A stretch of DNA of 64,000 nt, taken from the NCBI RefSeq assembly GCF_025370875.1, contig NZ_JAMXFD010000008.1:187907-251906 (forward strand), read 5' to 3'. The notes beneath the pieces were generated by a model. It worked only from the letters and a program-made list of their open reading frames with translations. It was not told the origin of the DNA and ran no database searches. The position numbers and the translations under genes were made by a program. Source of the DNA: Laspinema palackyanum D2c (lineage in GTDB: Bacteria; Cyanobacteriota; Cyanobacteriia; Cyanobacteriales; Laspinemataceae). Positions 53,990 to 63,236 of the stretch are shown in pieces; the stretch's first letter is position 1, and each line of letters begins with the position of its first letter.

Positions 53990-56900
53990 CTATGAGGCGG
54001 GGGATTGATCCCCCGCCGGTGTTTGCCGGTAGGGTTGGGGAAGCCGATCGCTGTCATCATCTGGTGGTTCTTCGGTAAAGATTAACCCAATTGTCGGTTC
54101 TACATTCCGCAAAGAATTCAGACAAGTAAAATCTTGCCACCGGGCATTTCCTGGCGTTTTTAACAATTGAATCGTGGTATCTTCCCGCTTTTTGATTTGA
54201 TATTTCAAAATCCCCCCTCCCGGTGACGGTTTTGCCTGAGATAACCATCGGTCTAATTTCGCTTCTAATTCTTGGCGGACTGCTTGTCCTTGGGGGACGC
54301 CGCCGATCGCCTCCGCCCGTTGAACAATGGTGGCGATCGCCTTTTGGACTGAGGGGCGATCGCGTTCGATATGTCCTGCTGCATCATTGGCATTTAACTC
54401 CTCATCTCCTAACCGAATTAAAGACACTAACAACGCCGTTAATCCCCTATCTAATGCCCCGGATGCAAAGGGCGTCACGGATAGCGCTTCTACATTTTGG
54501 TAGAATGTTGCGTGATAGTGGGCAAAGCGTTCGTAATGAGATAAATCTCTAGGACGTGCCCAATTATAAATCGTAATCACTAATCCCGGAGAACTTCGAC
54601 CGACCCGGGAGGTTGCTTGGATATATTCAGCAGTATTCTTCGGTTGTCCACAAACCACCATCACCCCTAATCGCTTGACATCCACCCCCACAGAAATCAT
54701 ATTTGTTGCTAGAATAACATCTAAGGGTTCGGGATTTTTGACCTTTTCTCCTGCTTTGCGCCGCTTTTTATTCTCCGCTGCTTGGTCCGGGTCAAAGGGA
54801 ACTTCTAATTTGTCTAAAATGATGGGAATTTCTGTGGAATCTTTGCGCGAGGTTAACTCATCTAAGTTGTTTAACATCCGTTTGCCTAATCCCCGTTGTT
54901 CCATTTTCGTCAGGCGGGTACGGATGTCATCTTCCACTAAGCGGCGGGTTCCTCCTAATTCTCGCAATGAGTTAAAATAGCCGACTAACGTCATCCAAGA
55001 ATCAACGTCTTTGCCATATTTTTCATACAAGGTTTGGGCGGATGCTAGGGTGGCGACATAGACCCGAATCATCGCCGCTTTCAAGCGTTTACCTGGGGCG
55101 CAAATTCCTAAGTATCGCCGTCCCGGGTAGTCTTCGCTGGGGTCTCGTTGGCGAGAAAAGAAGTTGTCTTCGATGTCTAATCCTTGGGGGGGAAAGACTT
55201 GCAAACTGCGTAAAAATAGGTTGTTGACTTGGGTTTGTGCTTGGCGAATGGTGGCGGTGGAGGCGACAACTTTGGGGCGGACTTTTTGGCCGTTGACTTC
55301 CCAGGAGGCGAGTTCATCCACGGCGGTTTCATAGAGTCCGACGAGGGTTCCTAATGGACCACTAATCAGGTGCAATTCATCTTGAATAATTAAATCTGGG
55401 GGCCGTAAATTGCGATGGGGGACGGTTTTGGCAGCGGGGAGTTTGGTGGTTTTTTTATGGCTATTTTCATCTTGGAGGTCCGGGGACCGAAATCCATGCC
55501 GATCGCAGTATCCACTCACTTTCCCAAATAGCATTTGCACTTCCCCTTTCCAAGGCATTTGGGCAAATTTATCCACGGTGGCAATTAATAACGAAGGCAG
55601 GCAGCGATAAATCTCTTCATCAACAACCACCACCGGCAATCCTTCCCCCTTAGAAAACAGACAACGCCCGATCGCATCGCCACATTGAATCACCGTCCGT
55701 CCTCTACCTTTCTCCACCGAGTCAACATGGATATGTTTCCCCGGGTCGATCGCACTGCCACACCAGGGACAGTTGGTCAGTTGGTGGGGTGACCCTGTTC
55801 CTCCGGTATAAGATTGGCCGCGTTTTTGCTTGACAAATTCATCACTTTGGGAGGTATAATTAGGAGTGCTACTGTTACCCACCCAGAGGCCAATTCTAAA
55901 CGGCACTTTCCCCCAGGTTTGCTCATCATCGCGGCGAAGGGACTCACAGGCACAAATGAGGGTGGTGGCCCGTTGGAATTGTTGCAGGGTCAGCAGGCGG
56001 AGGGTATAGCGCATCAAAACTGCTACCCCATTTTCCCCGTCGCGACTGCCTACGGTGCCTTGCAGACGGCGAATGGCTAAAGTATAAGCAGTTAACCCCA
56101 GATACGCCTCGGTTTTACCGCCTCCCGTGGGAAACCAGAGTAAATCTGCTGTTGCCTCCGTGGGATGAGTGCGATCGCCGTGATGCAAATCCGTGAGACT
56201 GGGGAGATTCAGCAGCACAAACGCTAACTGAAACGGATACCAACTGCGATTTTTAGGCGTATCCAACGCCTCTAGGGTGACCGTTTCTCCCCGGCGGACT
56301 TTTTCCGCATAAAGACTATGGAGGCGTTGCTGCCACATGGCGGCATTGGCAAATTGAAACCCCTGAATCGCTTGGGAGTTGGTTTGCAATAGGGCAATTC
56401 CTTCGCGAATCCGTCTTAAGGTTTCTTGGCAGTTGGCGATCGCCCGTTTTGCTGCTTCTCTCCAGGGGTCGAGTCCCTCCCTAGGTTGCTGCAAACGGTC
56501 CTGTTGCTGGGCAATCCAACTGGCATAAGCATCCGGTAACGGGGTTAATAATCCCGGTAAGTCTTGCGGATTGACTTGGGCGAGTTCCTTCATATCTAAA
56601 CTCAACCCCGCCAATTCTGGGATTTCTTCCACATTCGGTGGGGTAGTTTTGGGTACTTCGTATCGGGGGATAAAACTCGTTGTGAGTTCCGTTGCCCGAT
56701 TGAGGCAGGATGAAGTTTCCTCCGGCAACTCATCCCCGGGGATGTTCCGTGGGGGTTGTTTCACCGCCACACTCACCCCATGTCCCACAGCAAACTCCAC
56801 CTGACGGCGATACAACATCCCCATTGCTTCATTTTCCGCCCGAATCATTGGATCAAGATGTTCTAGGGCCAAAGGTAAGGGCCGTTTGATAAATATATCC

Positions 56901-57988
56901 GGATTATTTTTATCGCCGGACCGAATTTTTAACTCCGGTTGGAACATCCAAGCGCGATCGCGTAATTTGGCGGGTTCCTGTTGTCCATTCACCAGAAACA
57001 CCGTAACAATCCAATCCCCATTATCCATCCGGCGAGACTGACCCCTAACAACAATTTCCCCTGATTGTTCAGCATTGGGAACCCATTCAAAGCGGTGATT
57101 TTGTTTCAGGGGTTGGATGCGACTCCCGGCGATCGCATATCGTTTCCAAACTGTTTCAGGGTTGCCATTCTCCTGGGTCAAAATTTCACTTTTTTCCCGG
57201 TCATATTTTCCCCAAGATGCCGTAATTTCTAAACTTTCAGCAGTATTCTCCACACAAAAAGTCAGTCCCATCGAAGAGGGAAACATCGTCGAGGGAATCG
57301 CCACGGTTTTCTCCGTTGTTCCTTCCTCGGAATTATCCTTTCCCCCCACCGCCAATTCATCTTGCTGTTCCTCCGTCCCCTCATCCTTCCCCTTCTGTCG
57401 CTTCAAAGGGGCGAGTACACCAACTAAATAGCGGTCCGTCACGCGATTTTCGTTAATTTCCTCAGTCTCTCCATTCACCGGACCCAGTAAATCCTGAATA
57501 ATTAATTCCTCTAATTCTGCCCGGATTTGTGCAGGAGAAGGTTTAGTAAAAATAGAGGCAGGGGGTAAAGTTTCTGCTGGAGTTTGGAGAATCATCTTCG
57601 CTTCGATGAGACTTCCCGTTTTTTCGGGATGAGTTGCAGCAGTATATTCAGTTCTAAGAAAGCTGAGTTGAGTTTCCCCATCGGTTGATTTAATCGGTTG
57701 AGATTTTGGGGATGCCGGTTTTTTGGGAATTGTTTCTGCCGAGATATTCTCTCGCCGCCGTTTAAAAAAGTTACAGACAACCTGAATCATGCGATCGCTG
57801 ACCCCATCATCCAGATTCAACCCCTCACACTCCGAGTCAATCCCTGCCAATAAAATCTCTAAAACTTCATCCGGGGCAGATTGGACCCTACTCCAATCTA
57901 ATTGCGCCTTACCCTCGCGCAAGTCTCGATTAATCGCTGCGAGGTCTAAATTTTCTGGAAGGACCGGGGGAAGTTTGATGATTTGCAT
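53990..57988 (-). CDS. drmA: DISARM DrmA, SF2-type helicase
   Basis: A 1332-residue helicase of the DISARM DrmA family. The helicase core begins with Walker A FPTGGGKTEAYLGL near residue 622; the Walker B-like box is IQDELHLISGPLG near residue 870; VASTATIRQAQTQV is motif III; the second domain holds LATNMISVGVDVKRLGVM and QATSRVGRSSPG near residue 1128. The first 600 residues carry helical regulatory parts. The last nine residues (PAGDQSPAS) are encoded by a REP palindrome (53996-54017), so the native C-terminus seems to have been replaced. It is the second gene of the operon after the methylase, from which 536 bp of repeats separate it. Confidence 0.93.
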   Translation of the reverse strand: MQIIKLPPVLPENLDLAAINRDLREGKAQLDWSRVQSAPDEVLEILLAGIDSECEGLNLDDGVSDRMIQVVCNFFKRRRENISAETIPKKPASPKSQPIKSTDGETQLSFLRTEYTAATHPEKTGSLIEAKMILQTPAETLPPASIFTKPSPAQIRAELEELIIQDLLGPVNGETEEINENRVTDRYLVGVLAPLKRQKGKDEGTEEQQDELAVGGKDNSEEGTTEKTVAIPSTMFPSSMGLTFCVENTAESLEITASWGKYDREKSEILTQENGNPETVWKRYAIAGSRIQPLKQNHRFEWVPNAEQSGEIVVRGQSRRMDNGDWIVTVFLVNGQQEPAKLRDRAWMFQPELKIRSGDKNNPDIFIKRPLPLALEHLDPMIRAENEAMGMLYRRQVEFAVGHGVSVAVKQPPRNIPGDELPEETSSCLNRATELTTSFIPRYEVPKTTPPNVEEIPELAGLSLDMKELAQVNPQDLPGLLTPLPDAYASWIAQQQDRLQQPREGLDPWREAAKRAIANCQETLRRIREGIALLQTNSQAIQGFQFANAAMWQQRLHSLYAEKVRRGETVTLEALDTPKNRSWYPFQLAFVLLNLPSLTDLHHGDRTHPTEATADLLWFPTGGGKTEAYLGLTAYTLAIRRLQGTVGSRDGENGVAVLMRYTLRLLTLQQFQRATTLICACESLRRDDEQTWGKVPFRIGLWVGNSSTPNYTSQSDEFVKQKRGQSYTGGTGSPHQLTNCPWCGSAIDPGKHIHVDSVEKGRGRTVIQCGDAIGRCLFSKGEGLPVVVVDEEIYRCLPSLLIATVDKFAQMPWKGEVQMLFGKVSGYCDRHGFRSPDLQDENSHKKTTKLPAAKTVPHRNLRPPDLIIQDELHLISGPLGTLVGLYETAVDELASWEVNGQKVRPKVVASTATIRQAQTQVNNLFLRSLQVFPPQGLDIEDNFFSRQRDPSEDYPGRRYLGICAPGKRLKAAMIRVYVATLASAQTLYEKYGKDVDSWMTLVGYFNSLRELGGTRRLVEDDIRTRLTKMEQRGLGKRMLNNLDELTSRKDSTEIPIILDKLEVPFDPDQAAENKKRRKAGEKVKNPEPLDVILATNMISVGVDVKRLGVMVVCGQPKNTAEYIQATSRVGRSSPGLVITIYNWARPRDLSHYERFAHYHATFYQNVEALSVTPFASGALDRGLTALLVSLIRLGDEELNANDAAGHIERDRPSVQKAIATIVQRAEAIGGVPQGQAVRQELEAKLDRWLSQAKPSPGGGILKYQIKKREDTTIQLLKTPGNARWQDFTCLNSLRNVEPTIGLIFTEEPPDDDSDRLPQPYRQTPAGDQSPAS

Positions 57989-58133
57989 AACGAATCACAT
58001 CCGAAAATAAGGGGTTGTAGGATTAAGTGGATTTACTGCGATTGGAAGAGTTGGGAGAGAATGCCTAATATTTTATCATAACTCGTAATATAATATTCAT
58101 CCAAATCGATAAATAGCGTTTGTCTGGTAACCC

Positions 58134-58475
58134 CGATAAACCGGCGGGGGTTCAAACGATTGGCGGCCTAATAGATAAACCGGCGGGGGTTCAAACCCCC
58201 GCCTAATAGCTAAAGTCGGATAAATCCGACTGGGATGCTGGAGAGAAAAGCACCAATTTACAATAACAATGCTGAACATAAATTCACCGTTTTCAGTAAC
58301 CCCGATAAACCGGCGGGGGTTCAAACCCCCGCCTAATAGCTAAAGTCGGATAAATCCGACTGGGATGCTGGAGGGAAAAGCACCAATTTACAATAACAAT
58401 GCTGAACATAAATTCACCGTTTTCAGTCGGTTTCTAACCGACTTTAGCTATTAGGCGGGGGTTTAAACCCCCGCC
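58134..58475. repeat. REP-type cluster and 124-bp direct duplication between drmMI and drmA
   Basis: A 124-bp segment (58174-58297) starting GATAAACCGGCGGGGG is repeated at 58304-58427 with a period of 130 bp and a single base difference (GAGAGAAAAG versus GAGGGAAAAG). Each copy contains the palindromes with arms GGCGGGGGTT/AACCCCCGCC and AGTCGGAT/ATCCGACT. Another palindrome pair in reversed order ends at 58475. The whole 57989-58524 gap has no gene; it must carry the drmA promoter or be read through from drmMI. Confidence 0.85.
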
Positions 58476-58524
58476 GGATGCCGCTAACTACAGATTCCGG
58501 CAACCCACGGATACCCCCAATCCC

Positions 58525-61500
58525 CTAAAACTCGATCGCCAGTTGACCCGGTGAACTGTTGGATTGACTGCTTTTCTTCCCTTTACTCTTCCCTCCTTTT
58601 TTCTTGCCTTTATCATGTAACCCAGCGGCGACTTCTTCGGCGTAGCGTTGGTGGTTGAGTTGCAACAGGCGGTCTAATATTTCCCGTCTGGCATCTTCGC
58701 TAATGGTAAACCGGATTCCCTGTTTGGTTTCGTGGAATCCGTGATTGAGTTTTAGGTCGGTCCAACTGTAGGCGGTGGCGACGGCGTTATCCATTTGAAT
58801 GTGCAAGTCTCGCAGGGTTTGGATATCTTCGTCGGTTTCTTTCGGTTCGTGAAAGCGGTTATAGGTTTTGGTAAGTCCCTCTTGTCGAGTGGTCATGATT
58901 TGTTGGCGGTAATTATAGTATTTTTCTCCAATTTCTTCTAATTCGTTCGTAGTAACCCCTTCAGGGGTTGCATTTTGATGACTCCTGAAGGAGTCACTAC
59001 AAACGGGGGGGAAGGGGAAGGTTTCAAAACCATCTGTGGGAGAGTAGCGAATACCTGCATCTCGCATTGTTGAACATTTATCCCAGGCCCAAACGTTATG
59101 AATTGATGATTGTAGTAATGTCAGATAACCAGTGGTAGTAAAAGGCAAAACAACTAATTGCTCACTAAAAACAATACTCGAAGGAACAAACTCCATAATA
59201 AGTAATTTACTAACTCTAGCGGCAACTAAAACCCGATTACACCCCGAGATTGCCTCATAAAGTTCTGGCCTATTTCTCTCATATAGCCACCATTTTTCAC
59301 GGGCAGATTTACTATATTTATTAGCTTCTCTTTCCGGTTTAACCTTCTCCTCAACAATTGCTAAACAATCGGGATAATCAACCGCATAAGGAGGACCTTT
59401 GGGCTTTTTCTGGTCATCATGTTCCGCATCCAAAGGCCAATCTTGAAAATTAATCACCCAGCGACTCGGCGATTGGTCCGGATTGGAGTTTAAATCCTGT
59501 CCATTCAAATAGGGAAACAACACCTCTTGATTGCGCGGGTCTTTTTTTATTAACTCTTGTGCTTCCTCTGGAGTCATCGTAAACCCCAGACCCAAAACAT
59601 TAGAACCTTGAAAAGATTTACCCTGATTTTCAGCTAATCGATAAGGATTTCCCGCAGATTGACCGGGTACAGTTAAATAAGGAGTAATCCCCGAAACAAC
59701 TTTATCCTCTAAAACAAAATTTCCCTGCCATTTCCCCTGATACCACCAGACATAAGCAACTTCTAAACTAGCAGTTCCCGGCCAAGGACGACTGGGAACG
59801 GCGCGAGGAATGATTCCCCCTTTTGTTACTAATTGGTCTAACCCCACTTCTCGGGTATCCCCTTGGGCGATGGTATTGGTTGCCACTAAACCAAATCCGC
59901 CATTTGCCTGAATTAATTGTTGCCCTCGCAGAAAGAAATAAGCACATAAATCTGCACTGCCTTTCGTTCCAATTGCCAACCATTCCACTAAATAATCCCG
60001 GTAAGGCGTTCCTAACGTTCCCGTTATCTTTTGCCCTCCCATAAAGGGCGGATTGCCTACCAAGGCATCAAATCCGGAGGATGAAGGATGAAGGATGAAG
60101 GATGAAGGATGAAGGGGAGAGGGTGAGGAATTGGTGAGGAAGACTTCCGGGAATTCGAGTTCCCAATGAAATGGAGATAACTTGTCTAAATCTGGTAACT
60201 TCGCGCGGTCCTGGGGTGAAACATCTTTCTCTCCCTTTGCCACGAATAACAATCGCTGGCGAATTGCCTCCCGTTCTTTGGCATTTCCCTCCACCAAATA
60301 ACTGGAAACCAATAAATCGCAACGGTCCTGGAAATCCTTCATGCGCGCCGTTGCTTCCGACAACAATCGCGCCTTTTCCTGTTGTTCTTGCGGGGTATCT
60401 GCGGGTTTAGAGGCAATTTGCACCCGCAACTGAATCGCTTCATCAATTTCCCGACGGACTAAATGACTCCCGATGTCGAACTGTACCCCTTCCGATAGGT
60501 CTAAATTCCAACAGCGCAACTGTTCCAAAGTCACTCCCACCAAGGAATCCCCACATTTCAGGGCATGATCCAAAAAGGTAAAGGGTTTAGCCTTCTGCAA
60601 GGTTTCCAACCATAAAGATAACTTCGCCATCTCCACTGCCAAGGGATTCTTATCCACCCCATAGATACAGCGTTCCACGACAATTCGCTTGGCAACGGTA
60701 AACCGTTCCTCCGCATCCTCCGGTATCAAAGTTTCGGACAATTCCGGTTTAGAAAGATTCCCTTCCGGTATCACGTTCGGAGTCACTCCTTCAGGAGTTA
60801 TTTGACTCCTAAACGAGTCACTACTAACTTCCCAACTCTCCACTAATCTTTCTGCTAAATAGCGACAAGTTTGGACCAAAAATGCCCCCGAACCCATCGC
60901 CATATCGCAGATTTTCAGAGTTAGCAATTCTGCTGCCGGTTTCAATTCCCACTCTTCCTTCGGTTTCCCTTCCGCAACTCCCCGATACACCAACGGTTCC
61001 AAGGTATAGCGGACAATTTCCTCGGTTAAACTCTTGGGAGTATAGTGAGTACCCGTTTCCCGTCTGTCACTCCCTTGAGTCACATAAACACTCCCCGAGG
61101 GAAATATCACCGGATATTCAAAGGTATCCCAGCGAATCAATTCCGCAAACGGTTTCACCCGTTCCCACAGTTGTCGGTCATTGTTACAAGCAACTAAAAA
61201 TTTCCCCAAGTTCGTAGTAACGACTTCAGTCGTTCTCTTCTCCCCGTTCGTAGTAACGACTTCAGTCGTTATCTTCTCCCCGTTCGTACTAACCCCTTCA
61301 GTCCTTCCCAAACGCCCACTCACCGCCTCACCCGGAACTAATTTCTGCAATGCCGAAGGCGATCGCCCGGTTACCTTCTTCAAAAACTGAATCAGTTCCG
61401 CTTCCCCCGCCTGCCACTGCGCCTCCAACTCCTCTAATGCCACCTCCGGTTCTTTATCCTTTGTTCCCACCAATCCCAACACCGGAGAACTGGCCCGGAC

Positions 61501-62874
61501 AATGGTATGATCTAACAACCCCTCATACACATGACCAATCTGTTCCACTTCCAACGCCCGAAAGGACAACCGGCGCGCTTCGGTTCCCCCTCCTGGCACT
61601 TTCACCTGCAAGATTTGCAACGCTTCCAACAGATGTAACACCGTGCGATTATCCACGGGAAGCGGTTGCGCCAAAGTCTCCCGCCAATTCCCCGCACTTC
61701 TTCCTTCCAAAAAGGGGAATTTATCCGGGTTAAACAAATCCCCCCCATAAGCAGGCAACCGCAATAAATCATGTTCCACCCCGTCAAATACTACCCGAAA
61801 GGTTGCCAACAACCGACACCAGGCATCATGACGCCGTTCTAAAATTTCCTCGCCATAATTATCCGCCATTTCTCGCAATTCAGCGCGCAGGGTGGAAACG
61901 GCATAGGATTGGTCATAGAGGCGATCGCCTAACAGCAACAACCCTTTCTCTTCCGCTGAAAACAGGAACACCAAGCGCATCATCACAAATAGCGCCGCCT
62001 CGTACAGTTCCCGTTCAGATATCTCCTTTAATAACCTGCGATCGCGGTCTTGGTCAATCTTATCTAACTTTTGCACCAACACCTCAACCGCTTTACGAAC
62101 CTGAACCCCTAACTGGTTCGTCACCTCCTCCTGAGAGTCGGCACTTTTCGCCAAAAGCGCTTCCAAAGTTTCATCATCTTCCACCCCAAAGAACCGGCGA
62201 ACCCCCAACAAACTTCTAAAGGCGCGTAGAGTAATCTTTTCCTCAATCCAGAGATTGGCATACCAGGAAATATAACTCACCGTCGGCGAAGGGTTCTGAT
62301 ATTTCACCCCAGGCAACAGTTCCACCCCACCCCGAGGCGCATTCACCAGCATCCAATGTTCGCCATTCGTCACCAAACCCAATCCTACCCCAGTTCCCCG
62401 CAACAACTCCATCATCCGAGTTGCCGGAGATGCAATCCACCGGGACCCCCCCATCTGCCTCTCTAACCCTTGTTTCGGGGGAACAAATTGCACCAAAACC
62501 CGAGGTTTCCCGGTATCAGGATGCGCCACCACCCAATTGGGACGAAGGGTTTCCTGATGTTCTGCAATAGTCACCCCCAGACCCCCAGAAATCTGCGGTC
62601 CCGTTAACAAGACTTCCTGGGGAAACTCCAAAATCTCCCGCAACACCCACTCAATCCACATCCGATGAATCCCATCGCCGTTGTCATCCTGCCATTCTTG
62701 ATACGCCTGTTTCAGAGTCCGAAACGAGTCAGGGTCATGGGAATCCAACCCCTGGGGAAAGGCGTCCAGCAGCACATTCATATTCAGAAAAGGACCGGAT
62801 GCCTCCACCAGAGACAACCATTCAGCATGATGACGGGGGATAGACATGGTTTCGTGAAGAATAGGGGGTTCCAT
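58525..62874 (-). CDS. drmMI: DISARM class 1 DrmMI, N6-adenine DNA methyltransferase
   Basis: A 1449-residue methyltransferase. Motif X is ETGTHYTPKSLTEEIVRY near residue 606; SAM-binding motif I is CDMAMGSGAFLVQTC near 655 (usual DPAxGSGxF form altered to DMAMGSG); catalytic motif IV is VGNPPFMGG near 940. The C-terminal half is a target-recognition region with WKxxx-like helices. No PD-(D/E)XK nuclease motif was found in the N-terminal 300 residues, so it is probably a pure methylase that marks self DNA. Four insert-like tracts lie in the frame: a heptanucleotide repeat before motif IV, a triple 36-bp repeat, and two palindromes. It is the first drm gene in the window. Confidence 0.9.
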   Translation of the reverse strand: MEPPILHETMSIPRHHAEWLSLVEASGPFLNMNVLLDAFPQGLDSHDPDSFRTLKQAYQEWQDDNGDGIHRMWIEWVLREILEFPQEVLLTGPQISGGLGVTIAEHQETLRPNWVVAHPDTGKPRVLVQFVPPKQGLERQMGGSRWIASPATRMMELLRGTGVGLGLVTNGEHWMLVNAPRGGVELLPGVKYQNPSPTVSYISWYANLWIEEKITLRAFRSLLGVRRFFGVEDDETLEALLAKSADSQEEVTNQLGVQVRKAVEVLVQKLDKIDQDRDRRLLKEISERELYEAALFVMMRLVFLFSAEEKGLLLLGDRLYDQSYAVSTLRAELREMADNYGEEILERRHDAWCRLLATFRVVFDGVEHDLLRLPAYGGDLFNPDKFPFLEGRSAGNWRETLAQPLPVDNRTVLHLLEALQILQVKVPGGGTEARRLSFRALEVEQIGHVYEGLLDHTIVRASSPVLGLVGTKDKEPEVALEELEAQWQAGEAELIQFLKKVTGRSPSALQKLVPGEAVSGRLGRTEGVSTNGEKITTEVVTTNGEKRTTEVVTTNLGKFLVACNNDRQLWERVKPFAELIRWDTFEYPVIFPSGSVYVTQGSDRRETGTHYTPKSLTEEIVRYTLEPLVYRGVAEGKPKEEWELKPAAELLTLKICDMAMGSGAFLVQTCRYLAERLVESWEVSSDSFRSQITPEGVTPNVIPEGNLSKPELSETLIPEDAEERFTVAKRIVVERCIYGVDKNPLAVEMAKLSLWLETLQKAKPFTFLDHALKCGDSLVGVTLEQLRCWNLDLSEGVQFDIGSHLVRREIDEAIQLRVQIASKPADTPQEQQEKARLLSEATARMKDFQDRCDLLVSSYLVEGNAKEREAIRQRLLFVAKGEKDVSPQDRAKLPDLDKLSPFHWELEFPEVFLTNSSPSPLHPSSFILHPSSSGFDALVGNPPFMGGQKITGTLGTPYRDYLVEWLAIGTKGSADLCAYFFLRGQQLIQANGGFGLVATNTIAQGDTREVGLDQLVTKGGIIPRAVPSRPWPGTASLEVAYVWWYQGKWQGNFVLEDKVVSGITPYLTVPGQSAGNPYRLAENQGKSFQGSNVLGLGFTMTPEEAQELIKKDPRNQEVLFPYLNGQDLNSNPDQSPSRWVINFQDWPLDAEHDDQKKPKGPPYAVDYPDCLAIVEEKVKPEREANKYSKSAREKWWLYERNRPELYEAISGCNRVLVAARVSKLLIMEFVPSSIVFSEQLVVLPFTTTGYLTLLQSSIHNVWAWDKCSTMRDAGIRYSPTDGFETFPFPPVCSDSFRSHQNATPEGVTTNELEEIGEKYYNYRQQIMTTRQEGLTKTYNRFHEPKETDEDIQTLRDLHIQMDNAVATAYSWTDLKLNHGFHETKQGIRFTISEDARREILDRLLQLNHQRYAEEVAAGLHDKGKKKGGKSKGKKSSQSNSSPGQLAIEF
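58947..59010 (-). repeat. Palindromic repeat inside drmMI, site 1
   Basis: Two palindromic halves, AACCCCTTCAGGGGTT and GACTCCTGAAGGAGTC, lie within the coding region and encode SDSFRSHQNATPEGVTTN. The frame is preserved. The same encoded pattern recurs at site 2. Confidence 0.8.
60079..60115 (-). repeat. Heptanucleotide tract (ATGAAGG)5 inside drmMI
   Basis: Five perfect units of ATGAAGG occupy 60081-60115, with GG before. On the coding strand they read CCTTCAT repeats and encode the SPLHPSSFILHPSSS linker just ahead of the catalytic NPPF motif. Because 7 is not divisible by 3, a change of one unit shifts the frame and would remove motif IV and everything after it. Confidence 0.95.
60774..60828 (-). 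repeat. Palindromic repeat inside drmMI, site 2
   Basis: GAGTCACTCCTTCAGGAGTT followed by GACTCCTAAACGAGTC forms paired palindromes. It encodes SDSFRSQITPEGVTPNV, close to site 1, and preserves the frame. Confidence 0.8.
61210..61306 (-). repeat. Triple 36-bp in-frame tandem repeat inside drmMI
   Basis: GTTCGTAGTAACGACTTCAG begins units at 61210 and 61246; a degenerate third unit begins at 61282. The period of 36 bp equals 12 codons and encodes TTEVVTTNGEKR-type repeats near residue 530. Each unit carries the palindrome AACGACTTCAGTCGTT. Confidence 0.9.
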
Positions 62875-62928
62875 TATTTAACCATATCCCTGTAGGGGCG
62901 ATTCGAGAATCGCCTGTCCATATCCCTG

Positions 62929-63236
62929 TAGATCGCGTCATCCGGCGGGGGTAGATCGCGTCATCCGGCGGGTAGATCGCGTCATCCGGCGGGGGTAGAT
63001 CGCGTCATCCGGCGGGGGTAGATGGCGTCATCCGTCGGGGGTAGATCGCGTCATCCGGCGGGGGTAGATCGCCTCATCCGGCGGGGGTAGATCGCGTCAT
63101 CCGGCGGGGGTAGATCGCGTCATCCGGCGGGTAGATCGCGTCATCCGGCGGGTAGATCGCGTCATCCGGCGGGGGTAGATCGCGTCATCCGGCGGGGGTA
63201 GATCGCGTCATCCGGCGGGGGTAGATCGCGTCATCC
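62929..63236. repeat. Minisatellite of 14 units (21/23 bp)
   Basis: Fourteen tandem units of TAGATCGCGTCATCCGGC followed by GGG or GGGGG, so 21 or 23 bp each. A few units differ by one base (GATGGCG, CCGTCGG, CGCCTC). The last unit runs straight into the palindrome at 63237. No spacers separate the units, so it is not CRISPR. It lies 55 bp upstream of drmMI. Confidence 0.95.

Noticed and set aside
58097..58324. 75-codon frame encoding PPPVYLLGRQ-like repeats
   Set aside because: It is the translation of REP palindromes; the apparent protein repeat is a by-product.
62500..62874. Possible restriction nuclease domain in the N-terminus of DrmMI
   Set aside because: The segment around VVAHPDTGKPRVLVQF has the shape of a nuclease-like fold, but the Asp-Glu-x-Lys residues are not recognisable, so no nuclease is claimed.
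62929..63236. Tandem array resembling a CRISPR at first glance
   Set aside because: Units follow each other without unique spacers and are only 21-23 bp long; no cas genes are seen. It is a minisatellite.
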